Shown here: one piece after another, positions 50,620 to 59,019 of the stretch
Layout of the letters: each line of letters starts with the position of its first letter
How positions within the stretch are numbered: position 1 is the first letter of the stretch
Assembly (NCBI RefSeq): GCF_002891295.1
Contig: NZ_LGUI01000009.1
Coordinates: 1 to 64,000 of the forward strand
Reading direction: 5' to 3'
DNA from: Streptomyces eurocidicus
Lineage (GTDB): Bacteria > Actinomycetota > Actinomycetes > Streptomycetales > Streptomycetaceae
Length of the DNA: 64,000 bases
Translations under genes and position numbers: made by a program
Notes under the pieces: generated by a model
Database searches by the model: none
What the model saw: the letters and a program-made list of their open reading frames with translations, nothing else
What the model was told of the DNA's origin: nothing

Positions 50620-53390
50620 CCCGCCGCCCCGGCAACCCGGCAACCCGGCAACCCGGCAACCCGGCAACCCGGCAACCCGGCAACCCGCACCAGCCACGAT
50701 CCCCGGTCACCGGCCGGGGCCGCGAGGAGGACCGCCCCGTGACCGCTCGACCGCCGTCCAGCCCACCGCCGCACGAGCCGGGCGCCGAACGCCCCGGCGG
50801 CCTGGCCGGAGTCCCCGCGACCTTCCTCCCGGACACGGCACGGCCCCGGCGGGCCGCGCCGGAGGCGGCGGCCGGGGCGGGGGGCGAGCCACGTACGGTC
50901 TCCCCGGCCGACCGTCCGACGGGAGCCGCCGACAGCACCGGCGCGGACCGCCCCGCGCCCGGCGACGAGGCATCGGGCCCCGCCCCGACGGACGTGCCAC
51001 CCGGGCCCACGGACATCGCCGGCCCACGCCGTACCACACCCGGAGGCGAGACACCGGAGCCGTCCCCGGCCGGCCCGTCGCCGGTCACCGCACCGCACCG
51101 CGTTGTGCCTGACGGCGGGGCGCCGGAGCCCTCCCCGGCCGACCGGCCGACCGGGGCCGGAGCCCCCCGCCGCACCGCACCCAGCGGAAAGCGCGGCGTG
51201 CGGCCCGCCGAGCCGCTCGGCGACGAGGAGCGCGTACGGCTGCTGCGCGGCGCGCACCACGACCCGCACGCGCTGCTCGGCGCGCACCCCGTGCCGGGCG
51301 GGGTGGCGTTCCGGACCCTGCGCCCGTTCGCCCGCTCGGTGGCGGTCACCGGCACCGGTTTGCGAGCGGAGCTGTACGACGAGGGGGACGGCCTCTTCGC
51401 GGGGGTGCTCCCGCTGCGGGAGATCCCCGACTACCGGCTCCTGGTGACGTACGACGACGCGGAGCTGGAGCTCCAGGACCCGTACCGCTTCCTGCCCGCG
51501 CTGGGCGACCTGGACCTGCACCTCATCCGCGAGGGCCGGCACGAGGAGCTGTGGCGGGCGCTCGGCGCGGTGCCCATGACGCACGGCGGCGCGCCCGGCA
51601 CCCGGTTCACGGTCTGGGCGCCCAACGCCCAGGGCGTGCGCGTGGCCGGCGACTTCAACCACTGGGACGCCACGGGCCACCCGATGCGGTCCCTGGGCGC
51701 GTCCGGGGTGTGGGAGCTGTTCCTGCCGGGCATCGGCGAGGGCGCCCTGTACAAGTTCCAGATCACCCGCCCCGACGGCTCGCACACCCTGCGCGCGGAC
51801 CCCATGGCCCGCCGCACCGAGGCGCCGCCGGCCACCGCGTCGATCGTGGACGTCCCGCACCACGTCTGGCGGGACGCGGAGTGGATGGCCCGCCGGGCGG
51901 GCACGCCCGTGCACGAGGCGCCCTTCTCCGTCTACGAGGTACACCTGCCGTCCTGGCGGCCCGGCCTCAGCTACCGGCAGCTGGCCGGCCAGCTGCCCGC
52001 GTACGTCAAGGACCTGGGCTTCACCCACGTCGAGCTGATGCCGGTCGCCGAGCACCCCTTCGGCGGCTCGTGGGGCTATCAGGTCACCGGCTTCTACGCC
52101 CCGACCGCGCGCCTGGGCACGCCCGACGACTTCCGGTACCTGGTCGACGCGCTGCACGCGGCCGGCATCGGGGTGCTGATGGACTGGGTGCCTGCGCACT
52201 TCCCCCGGGACGACTGGGCGCTGGCGGAGTTCGACGGCCGGCCGCTGTACGAGCCCGGGGACCCGCAGCGGGCCGCCCACCCGGACTGGGGGACGCTGGA
52301 GTTCGACTACGGCCGCACGGAGGTCCGTAACTTCCTGGTGGCGAACGCCGTCCACTGGTGCCAGGAGTTCCACATCGACGGGCTGCGGGTGGACGCCGTG
52401 GCGTCGATGCTCTACCTCGACTACTCCCGCGAGCCGGGGCAGTGGACGCCGAACGTCCACGGCGGCCGGGAGAACCTCGACGCGGTGGCGTTCCTCCAGG
52501 AGATGAACGCGACGGTCTACCGCCGCTGCCCCGGCGTCGTCACGATCGCCGAGGAGTCCACCGCCTGGGACGGCGTCACCCGTGCCACCCACCACGTGGG
52601 CCCCGGCGGCTTCGGGGGTCTGGGCTTCGGCCTGAAGTGGAACATGGGCTGGATGCACGACTCGCTGCTCTACGTCGCCAAGGAGCCGGTCCACCGGAAG
52701 TACCACCACGGTGACATGACCTTCTCCATGATCTACGCGTACAGCGAGAACTACGTGCTGCCGATCTCGCACGACGAGGTGGTGCACGGCAAGCGCGCCC
52801 TGGTCTCCAAGATGCCGGGCGACTGGTGGCAGCAGCGCGCCACCCACCGCGCGTACCTGGGCTTCATGTGGGCCCATCCGGGCAAGCAACTCCTCTTCAT
52901 GGGGCAGGAGTTCGCACAGGGGGCGGAGTGGTCCGAGAGCCATGGCCCCGACTGGTGGCTGCTGGACCCCTCGTACTCCGCGGAGGCCGACCACCGGGGC
53001 GTGCGCGACCTGGTCCGCGACCTCAACGCGGCCTACCGCGCCGAGCCCGCCCTGTGGCAGCGGGACACCGTGCCGGAGGGCTTCGAGTGGGTGGACGGCG
53101 ACGCGAGCGAGGACAACGTCTTCGCCTTCCTGCGCTACGACGCGGAGGGCTCGCCGCTGCTGGCCGTCAGCAACTTCTCGCCGGTGGTCCGGCACGGCTA
53201 CACCCTGGGGGTCCCGGCGCGGTACACCGCGTGGGCGGAGTACCTGAACACGGACGCCGAGCGGTACGGCGGCGGCGGGGTCACCCACGCGGACCCGGTG
53301 AAGTCGGAGGCGGTGCGCAGCCACGGCCGCCCGGCGAGCGTCACGGTGACGCTGCCACCGCTGGCGACGGTGTGGTTCCGGCCGGTGTGA
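50616..53390 (+). CDS. glgB: 1,4-alpha-glucan branching enzyme
   Basis: 924 aa from ATG at 50616, or 883 aa from GTG at 50739, which has GAGGAG 8 bp upstream. The first 180 residues are disordered (repeat-encoded PGNPATRQ, then Pro/Ala/Gly-rich). The conserved enzyme follows: CBM48 domain (GTRFTVWAPNAQGVRVAGDF), then a GH13_9 barrel with GLRVDAVASMLYLDYSR (nucleophile Asp), TIAEESTAW (Glu) and PISHDEVVHGK (Asp). Adds alpha-1,6 branches to the glucan made by GlgE. Translation is coupled to pep2 through ATGA at the upstream start. Confidence 0.94.
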   Translation: MTRRPGNPATRQPGNPATRQPGNPHQPRSPVTGRGREEDRPVTARPPSSPPPHEPGAERPGGLAGVPATFLPDTARPRRAAPEAAAGAGGEPRTVSPADRPTGAADSTGADRPAPGDEASGPAPTDVPPGPTDIAGPRRTTPGGETPEPSPAGPSPVTAPHRVVPDGGAPEPSPADRPTGAGAPRRTAPSGKRGVRPAEPLGDEERVRLLRGAHHDPHALLGAHPVPGGVAFRTLRPFARSVAVTGTGLRAELYDEGDGLFAGVLPLREIPDYRLLVTYDDAELELQDPYRFLPALGDLDLHLIREGRHEELWRALGAVPMTHGGAPGTRFTVWAPNAQGVRVAGDFNHWDATGHPMRSLGASGVWELFLPGIGEGALYKFQITRPDGSHTLRADPMARRTEAPPATASIVDVPHHVWRDAEWMARRAGTPVHEAPFSVYEVHLPSWRPGLSYRQLAGQLPAYVKDLGFTHVELMPVAEHPFGGSWGYQVTGFYAPTARLGTPDDFRYLVDALHAAGIGVLMDWVPAHFPRDDWALAEFDGRPLYEPGDPQRAAHPDWGTLEFDYGRTEVRNFLVANAVHWCQEFHIDGLRVDAVASMLYLDYSREPGQWTPNVHGGRENLDAVAFLQEMNATVYRRCPGVVTIAEESTAWDGVTRATHHVGPGGFGGLGFGLKWNMGWMHDSLLYVAKEPVHRKYHHGDMTFSMIYAYSENYVLPISHDEVVHGKRALVSKMPGDWWQQRATHRAYLGFMWAHPGKQLLFMGQEFAQGAEWSESHGPDWWLLDPSYSAEADHRGVRDLVRDLNAAYRAEPALWQRDTVPEGFEWVDGDASEDNVFAFLRYDAEGSPLLAVSNFSPVVRHGYTLGVPARYTAWAEYLNTDAERYGGGGVTHADPVKSEAVRSHGRPASVTVTLPPLATVWFRPV
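50631..50686 (+). repeat. Octanucleotide repeat, seven units, at the 5' end of glgB
   Basis: Seven exact copies of ggcaaccc (50631-50686). Because 8 is not a multiple of 3, loss or gain of one unit changes the reading frame; the current frame reads PATRQPGN periodically. Lies between the ATG at 50616 and an in-frame GTG at 50739. Confidence 0.92.
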
Positions 53391-53511
53391 GACCGGCCAG
53401 GGCATGCCGGCGCGCGGCCTGTCACCACCGTGCGCCGGGGGCGGGGCGATCCGGTACGAGGCGGCGCACCGGGGACCCGTCCACCGGGCGGGTGGCAGGG
53501 CGGGCGAACGG

Positions 53512-53754
53512 CCGCACGGTCACGCCCGGGGCCCGCCGGACAGGCGCAGGCAGCACGGTGGCTGTGCGGCAGGGGCAGGGGCAGACAAGCAGCCGCACGG
53601 TCACGCCCGGAAGACCCGTCCACCGGGCAGGCGCGGGTGACACGGCGACCGTGCGGCAGGGGCAAGCCGCGAGCGCGCGGTCACGCCCCCGGGGACCCGT
53701 CCACCGGGCAGGCGGGGCGCGCAGGCGGCACGGCGGCCGCGCGCCGGGGTGAGC
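53512..53754. repeat. 81-bp tandem repeat, three copies
   Basis: Copies start at 53512, 53593 and 53674 with an exact 81-bp period around the core gcacggtcacgcccgg...acccgtccaccgggcaggcg. The third copy is partial. The 590-bp gap between glgB and the inhibitor gene contains this array; frames across it (27-residue period) are Arg/Pro-rich and considered non-coding. Confidence 0.88.
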
Positions 53755-53983
53755 GGCCGCCGGAGCGAGCTCCGCGGGCGTGACAGCGCCGCGGCGCGCG
53801 CCTCGTCGACCACCCCGCGCCGACGGCGGGAAGCCCGGTCGCACGGTGCCGCGTCGGGGACCCGCCCGCCGCACGGCGGCCCCGTGACGCCGCCGTGACG
53901 GGCCGGTGACGTCGGTTTCACTAACGTCGGCCGGGCAGTGATCCGGCGGTAGCCGTGGGGTCGGGGGTGTCGGAGGTGACCCG

Positions 53984-54271
53984 GTGGCCGAGGTCGTGGT
54001 CCAGCTTCGTACGCCGTCGCGCGCTCCCGCGGCCGACGGCACGGCGTCCGGCGGCCCCGAGGGGTCCGGGGACGACGTCGGCGGCTGGCTGCGGCGGCGG
54101 TTCGGGCTGACCTCGCGCCCCCTGCACCCCGGCGCGGGCGACCCGGAGGCCCTCGCCTGGCACACGGTCGAGGTGCCCGCCGGGGTGGACGCCGAGTCGG
54201 TCGCCGGGGCGCTGCGTGCCCGTCCGGACGTCGCGGCCGCCTATGTGAAACCCCAGGCGGGACCGCCGTGA
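53984..54271 (+). CDS. I9-like protease-inhibitor/propeptide domain protein
   Basis: 95 aa, GTG at 53984 behind GGAGGTGA. Ends with DVAAAYVKPQAGPP, matching the strand/turn of peptidase inhibitor I9 propeptides (core TVEVPAGVDAESVAGALRAR), and the same ending motif AAYVKP occurs at the end of the N-terminal domain of the next gene. Encodes what is normally a subtilisin propeptide as a separate polypeptide, 33 bp upstream of the subtilase gene. Probably a chaperone/inhibitor in trans; inferred. Confidence 0.65.
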   Translation: MAEVVVQLRTPSRAPAADGTASGGPEGSGDDVGGWLRRRFGLTSRPLHPGAGDPEALAWHTVEVPAGVDAESVAGALRARPDVAAAYVKPQAGPP

Positions 54272-54304
54272 CGCGCCTTCCCTTCACGCGGTGAGGAGAG
54301 TGCC

Positions 54305-56206
54305 GTGCCCCAGTCCTCAGGTGCGGAGAATTCCGGCGGCTCGCCGCCCCCGCCCGAATCGCTCTTCGGGCGCCCCGAGTTGGTGTGCGTGACCCGCCCC
54401 GGCGCCGGGGTGCGGATCACCGCCACCGGCGCGACCGCGGACGTCGCCGTGGGCGCCCTCGACACGGTCGCGGCCGAGCCCGACGTCCTCATCACGCCGC
54501 TCTTCGGCGTGGACCGGCGGGCGGCGCGCGCCTTGGGGGACGACGCCGCGGCCCGGCCCGACGGCACGATCGCGGCGGGCGGTCCGGCCGGCCCGGACGG
54601 CGACCTCCTCGACACGATGGCGCGCTTCCACCACGTGGCCGCGCCGGCCGACCGCCTGGAGGAACTGGCCGAGCGGCTGCGCTCGTCGGAGGCGGTCGAG
54701 GCCGCGTACGTCAAGCCCGGCGTGGACCTGGCGGTCCAGCGGGCCGCGAAGACGGTCCCCCAGCAGGCCGCGAAGACGGCGCGGAAGGCGGTGAAGAAGG
54801 CCGTCCGGAAGACGGCGGGCACGGCCGACGGACCTGCCGGGACCGCCTGGGCCGCCGGCTCCGAGGGGCGCGCGCCGCTCAACGACATGGTCCCGGACGC
54901 CGCCGACGCCCCGCCCGTCACCCCGGACTTCACCGCCCGCCAGGGCTACCTCGACGTCGCGCCGGGCGGGATCGACGCCCGCTACGCCTGGACGCTGCCG
55001 GGCGGCCGGGGCGCGGGCGTCCGGGTGATCGACTGCGAGTGGGGCTGGCGCTTCACCCACGAGGACCTGCTGCGGAACCAGGGCGGCATCGTCTCGGGCA
55101 CCGGCAGCACGGACACGGCCTTCGTGAACCACGGCACCGCGGTGCTCGGGGAGATCGGCGGCGACGTCAACGCCTTCGGCGTCACCGGGATCGCGCCGGA
55201 CGCGGTGACGAGCGCCTCGGCGTTCTCCCTCCCGACGGCGACCGCGATCCGCAACGCGGCCGACCGGCTGGGCCCGGGCGACATCGTCCTGCTGGAGATC
55301 CACCGGCCGGGCCCCCGGGCCACGGGCAGCGGCCAGCAGGGGTTCATCGCCGTCGAGTGGTGGCCGGACGACTATCTGGCCATCCGCTACGCGGTCGACC
55401 GGGGCATCACGGTCGTCGAGGCCGCGGGCAACGGCGCGGAGAACCTGGACGACCCCGTCTACGACACCCCGCAGGCGGGCTTCCCGGACTGGTGGCGTAA
55501 CCCGTTCCGGCGCACCGCGCTGGACTCGGGCGCCGTGCTCGTCGGCGCGGGGGCACCGCCTCCGGGCACGCACGGGGCGGACCACGGCCCGGACCGGTCC
55601 CGGCTCGACTTCTCCAACTTCGGCGCGTGCGTGGACGCCCAGGGCTGGGGCCGCGAGGTGACCACCACCGGCTACGGGGACCTCCAGGGCGGCACGAGCG
55701 AGGACCTCTGGTACACCGACCGGTTCAGCGGCACGTCCAGCGCCTCCCCCATCGTCGTGGGGGCCCTGGCGGCCGCGCAGGGCGTGCTGCGGGCGAACGG
55801 CAGGATCCCGCTGTCGCCCGCGCGCTCCCGGGAGTTGCTCCGGGCCACGGGCTCGCCGCAGCAGGACGCCCCGGGCCGGCCCGCCACGCAGCGCATCGGC
55901 AACCGGCCGGACCTGCGGCAGCTGATCCCCACCGCCCTCCAGACGTCCACCTGGGTGGGCGTGCAGTTCCGCGGCACCCTGGCCGGCGGCCGTACCGGGC
56001 GCTGGTTCACCCACAGCTGGCCGGCCCACTGGCACGTGGTGTGGACGGTCGTGCCGACCAGCCCGCGCCCCGGCGCCCCGCAGGTCGGCTGGAAGGTACG
56101 GGTCGAGCGGGCGAGCGACGGCTTCGCGACGTACTGGATCGACGTGACCAACCTCGTGACCGACCCGGTCGACTTCGAGGCCCGGTTCGCGGTCCTCGGC
56201 TGGTGA
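54305..56206 (+). CDS. Subtilisin-like serine protease (S8) without signal peptide
   Basis: 633 aa, GTG at 54305 with GAGGAG 6 bp upstream. N-terminal I9-like region (about 25-140, ending AAYVKPGVD), a Lys/Ala-rich helical linker (AAKTARKAVKKAVRKTAG), then the S8 catalytic domain: Asp243 in RVIDCEWGW, His276 in FVNHGTAV, oxyanion Asn376 in EAAGNG, Ser478 in FSGTSSASP. The residues 551-633 form a compact C-terminal domain (RGTLAGGRTGRWFTHSW; PTSPRPGAPQVGW) also encoded by the next gene alone. No signal peptide is visible, so it is cytoplasmic or exported by a non-Sec route. Confidence 0.9.
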   Translation: MPQSSGAENSGGSPPPPESLFGRPELVCVTRPGAGVRITATGATADVAVGALDTVAAEPDVLITPLFGVDRRAARALGDDAAARPDGTIAAGGPAGPDGDLLDTMARFHHVAAPADRLEELAERLRSSEAVEAAYVKPGVDLAVQRAAKTVPQQAAKTARKAVKKAVRKTAGTADGPAGTAWAAGSEGRAPLNDMVPDAADAPPVTPDFTARQGYLDVAPGGIDARYAWTLPGGRGAGVRVIDCEWGWRFTHEDLLRNQGGIVSGTGSTDTAFVNHGTAVLGEIGGDVNAFGVTGIAPDAVTSASAFSLPTATAIRNAADRLGPGDIVLLEIHRPGPRATGSGQQGFIAVEWWPDDYLAIRYAVDRGITVVEAAGNGAENLDDPVYDTPQAGFPDWWRNPFRRTALDSGAVLVGAGAPPPGTHGADHGPDRSRLDFSNFGACVDAQGWGREVTTTGYGDLQGGTSEDLWYTDRFSGTSSASPIVVGALAAAQGVLRANGRIPLSPARSRELLRATGSPQQDAPGRPATQRIGNRPDLRQLIPTALQTSTWVGVQFRGTLAGGRTGRWFTHSWPAHWHVVWTVVPTSPRPGAPQVGWKVRVERASDGFATYWIDVTNLVTDPVDFEARFAVLGW

Positions 56207-56218
56207 GAGGAGACAGGC

Positions 56219-56473
56219 ATGCGCGTAGGCACGCAGTTCACCGGAACCCTGGCACCGGGCCAGACCGGCCGCTGGTTCACCCACAGCTGGCCGCAGGAAT
56301 GGCACGTCATCTGGTACTTCATGCCGACGAGCCCGCAGCCCGGGGCGCCGCAGCTCGAATGGGAGACCCAGGTCGAGCGCGCCTCGGGGACGCTGGTGAC
56401 GTACTGGCTGACGGTACGGAACCTCAGCAACGCCCAGTTGCAGTTCGAAGGCCGCTTCGCGGTCCTCAACTAG
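56219..56473 (+). CDS. Free-standing copy of the subtilase C-terminal domain
   Basis: 84 aa, ATG at 56219, 12 bp after the protease stop, behind GAGGAG. Almost collinear with residues 551-633 of the protease: FTGTLAPGQTGRWFTHSWPQ, WHVIWYFMPTSPQPGAPQLE, FEGRFAVLN. Trp-rich beta domain; function unknown, possibly substrate- or surface-binding, or an inhibitor/dimerisation module. The duplication is in-frame and not the result of a frameshift because each has its own start and stop. Confidence 0.85.
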   Translation: MRVGTQFTGTLAPGQTGRWFTHSWPQEWHVIWYFMPTSPQPGAPQLEWETQVERASGTLVTYWLTVRNLSNAQLQFEGRFAVLN

Positions 56474-56483
56474 GGAGCCGGAC

Positions 56484-56723
56484 ATGAAGGTCACGATCAC
56501 GGTCGCGGACGACGAGGCGGCGGGGGCGCCCCCCGCCGTGGCCGCGGCGGAGGCGGCCGGGGACGCGGGGGCACCGGCCGGCGGCACCCCGGCGGACCCG
56601 GGGGCGGCGATCGACGGCGGGGGGCCGCCGGGCTGGCTGACGGAGGCGGTGGGGCTCGCGGAGGCGGGGTCCGGGGACGGGACGTCGGCGCGGGACGCGG
56701 GCGGACCGGTGGTGGGCTGCTGA
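56484..56723 (+). CDS. Small Gly/Ala/Pro-rich protein of the subtilase cassette
   Basis: 79 aa, ATG at 56484 with AGGGAG upstream, 10 bp after the previous gene. N-terminal strand MKVTITVADDEA, then Ala/Gly/Pro-rich sequence, PPGWLTEAVGLAEAG, and a C-terminal GGPVVGC ending in Cys. No signal peptide or known family. The tight spacing indicates the same operon as the protease. It could be a peptide substrate or precursor processed by the protease; that is inference only. Confidence 0.6.
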   Translation: MKVTITVADDEAAGAPPAVAAAEAAGDAGAPAGGTPADPGAAIDGGGPPGWLTEAVGLAEAGSGDGTSARDAGGPVVGC

Positions 56724-56849
56724 GGGCGGTGGTCCCGTCCTCGTCCTTCCGTGGAAGGCGCTTCGGAGCGGGCCGGAACTCAGCCCGCCCGGCGATCTGA
56801 CCCACGTCGTTCACCGGTACCCGTCCCCTTGCGGCGGGATCGGAGCCTG

Positions 56850-58064
56850 TCAGACGACTCGGTGATCCCAGCGCAGTGCGGGCTTCTCGCCGATCCAATA
56901 GGAGCGAGCGGCGGTAGCGATGCGCTGACCGCCGATCCAGTAGGTATGCGATCGGTCGGTGACATGGAGCCGTACGGTGCTGATGTCCGGTCGGCCCGCC
57001 TCGTCCCATGCCTCGACAGCCGCTTCAACGGCGTCCCAGAGGCGCACGGGCCCGCCTTGCCGGACCTTCCAGCCGCTGCCGTCCGGGGAGAGCGCCGCGA
57101 ACGACTCGCGCTCGGTGTCGAACAGATAGACCGTTTCATCTCCGTCGCCCGTGACGGCGCGGAGGAGCTGGGTGCCGGGAGCCGCGAGCTGGGTGAGGAA
57201 GGCGGGCATCCAGTCGTCCAGTGCACCCGGGGTGATCGTGGCCTTGCGCTCACTGTCGGCATACGCCGCGCGGGCCGACAGGTCCCCGGAAAGGGGGACG
57301 GGCGCCTGGGCGCGGGCCGGCATGAAGGAGGACCTGCCGATGATCCGGCCCTCGGCGGTGCCGTCCGGGCTCACGGTCAGCCTGGCCAGCCCGGTGCCGT
57401 ACGACCACGAGCCGACGGTGGCGAGGATCGACCCGCCGGGGCGGGTCTGACGGACCCAGGTGTAGGGGACCCGGCGGACGGCGCAGGTGGCGATGATCCG
57501 GTCGTACGGGGCCCGGCTCGGGTGACCCAGCAGGCCGTCGCCGGTGACCGTCCAGGTCGACTGGCCTGCGGCCTCCAACGCGGCGTCCGCCCGGGCGGCG
57601 ACGCCGGGATCGACCTCGATGCTGGTGACAGCGTCCTCACCGAGCCGGTGGCACATCAACGCGGTCGAATATCCCGTTCCGGTGCCGATCTCCAGCGCCT
57701 TCTGCCCGTCCTCGACTTCCAGGGCCTCAAGCATGGCGACCACAGTGGCCGGAACGGTGGAGGAGGAGGTCGGGAAGCCCGCGACCGGGCCGTCGGCCTG
57801 GTCGGCCGTGAGATGGCCGTCGAGCTGGGTGACCAGCGACTGGTCGCTGTAGGCGATGCCCACCCACTGCTCGGGCTTCGTGGTGAGCGGGGTCACGGGC
57901 TGCCAGCGTCCGTCGTCGGTGGGCAGGAACACTCCGGGCCGGAGAAACAGCTCCCGGGGTACGGCCTCGACCGCTGCCCGCCATGCCGGGTGCGCCAACT
58001 CCCCTTGCTCTTGCAGGCGATCGGCGAGGGCGCGGCGGTCGGACGCCGAGTCGGGCAGGATCAT
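56850..58064 (-). CDS. PIMT-like methyltransferase of the ATP-grasp peptide system
   Basis: 404 aa, ATG at 58064 overlapping the stop of the ATP-grasp gene (ATGA). N-terminal half is a protein-L-isoaspartate O-methyltransferase fold with SAM motif ALEIGTGTGYSTALM (about 123-137); the C-terminal half is the extension found in the ATP-grasp peptide-maturase methyltransferases (TIGR04188-like). In graspetides such as fuscimiditide, this enzyme methylates an Asp side chain to form aspartimide after the ATP-grasp step. A general PIMT repair role is less likely given the fusion and the partner. Confidence 0.85.
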   Translation of the reverse strand: MILPDSASDRRALADRLQEQGELAHPAWRAAVEAVPRELFLRPGVFLPTDDGRWQPVTPLTTKPEQWVGIAYSDQSLVTQLDGHLTADQADGPVAGFPTSSSTVPATVVAMLEALEVEDGQKALEIGTGTGYSTALMCHRLGEDAVTSIEVDPGVAARADAALEAAGQSTWTVTGDGLLGHPSRAPYDRIIATCAVRRVPYTWVRQTRPGGSILATVGSWSYGTGLARLTVSPDGTAEGRIIGRSSFMPARAQAPVPLSGDLSARAAYADSERKATITPGALDDWMPAFLTQLAAPGTQLLRAVTGDGDETVYLFDTERESFAALSPDGSGWKVRQGGPVRLWDAVEAAVEAWDEAGRPDISTVRLHVTDRSHTYWIGGQRIATAARSYWIGEKPALRWDHRVV

Positions 58065-59014
58065 GACTCTCCTTGTACGAGCAGATCGGCGAAGGCGCCG
58101 ATGAGCGGCAGACCCGTCTCCTCCACCAGCCAACCCCACTGGCCATTCGGATTCAGCTCAAGCCAGTGGAAGTCCCCCGCCCGGTCGATGACGAGGTCGA
58201 AGCTGCCACCGCTGAGGCCGAAGTGCTCCAGATAGGCGACCAGCGCTGCTTCCAGTGCACCGGGCAGCCTCGCCACGCTGTAGCGCAGCGCGCTGTAGTC
58301 CTTCCGCCAGTCCAGCAGCCCGGATTCGATCCGTACCAGGAAGACCCGGGATCCCACGACCACGACGCGTACGTCCGCCACTTTGTCGACCCGCGCCTGG
58401 AACAGGTGTGGCACCGCCGTCACCGACTCGTCCAGCTCGTCGGCTGCCACCGGTTCAGTCCATGTTGTGAGGCCGACTGATCCTTTCCGATAGGGCGTCC
58501 AGCGAAGGGCCTTGTAGACGACGTCGCCGTGAGCGGTGATGAATGCCCTGGCATCGTCGAGCCGGTTGGAGATCAGTGTGGGCGGCACCCGAAAGCCCAT
58601 GCGCTGGGCCACCGCCAGCTGGAGAGGCTTGTGCTCGGCCTCGAAGTTCCGCAACGGATGGTTGACGTATCGGCAGTGCGGCAGCGCGTACAGGACACCG
58701 CCGAGCCCATGGCGTACCTGCGCGACGGAGAAGCGGGCATCCGGCTCGGATAGGCGTTCGAAGGCGGGCCGGGTAGGGCGTCGCCAGTACACCGACCGAA
58801 CGCCGACGAGGTCGATTGCCCCGGAGGGGGTGCGTACCTGTCCGGCCGGGGCGGCCGGACAGGTGCCGAATCGGGCCGAGATGGTGAGGTCCTCCCCGAT
58901 GTCAGCGGGGTTGAACCTGACTACCGGTACTGCGCGTTGATTGAGCTCTGTGATCACCATGTCCGCGGTTTGATCGTCCGCCTCGGTGGCCACCAGCACG
59001 GGTCCTGAATCCAT
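58061..59014 (-). CDS. ATP-grasp peptide-maturase (graspetide synthetase type)
   Basis: 317 aa, ATG at 59014. ATP-grasp fold: N-terminal domain (VLVATEADDQTADMVITELN), central nucleotide-binding region with VVYKALRWTPYRKGSVG, and C-terminal FDLVIDRAGDFHWLELNPNG carrying the metal-binding Glu and Asn. Matches the GRASP_SAV_5884-type maturases, which install ester/amide crosslinks from Asp/Glu to Ser/Thr/Lys in precursor peptides. No canonical precursor with an RPW or PxxxR leader lies immediately upstream. Overlaps the methyltransferase gene. Confidence 0.87.
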   Translation of the reverse strand: MDSGPVLVATEADDQTADMVITELNQRAVPVVRFNPADIGEDLTISARFGTCPAAPAGQVRTPSGAIDLVGVRSVYWRRPTRPAFERLSEPDARFSVAQVRHGLGGVLYALPHCRYVNHPLRNFEAEHKPLQLAVAQRMGFRVPPTLISNRLDDARAFITAHGDVVYKALRWTPYRKGSVGLTTWTEPVAADELDESVTAVPHLFQARVDKVADVRVVVVGSRVFLVRIESGLLDWRKDYSALRYSVARLPGALEAALVAYLEHFGLSGGSFDLVIDRAGDFHWLELNPNGQWGWLVEETGLPLIGAFADLLVQGES

Positions 59015-59019
59015 GACCG

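Noticed and set aside
53422..54165. Minus-strand open frame across the 81-bp array with 27-residue periodicity
   Set aside because: Arg/Pro/Ala-rich shadow with no family features, and the periodicity follows from the DNA repeat.
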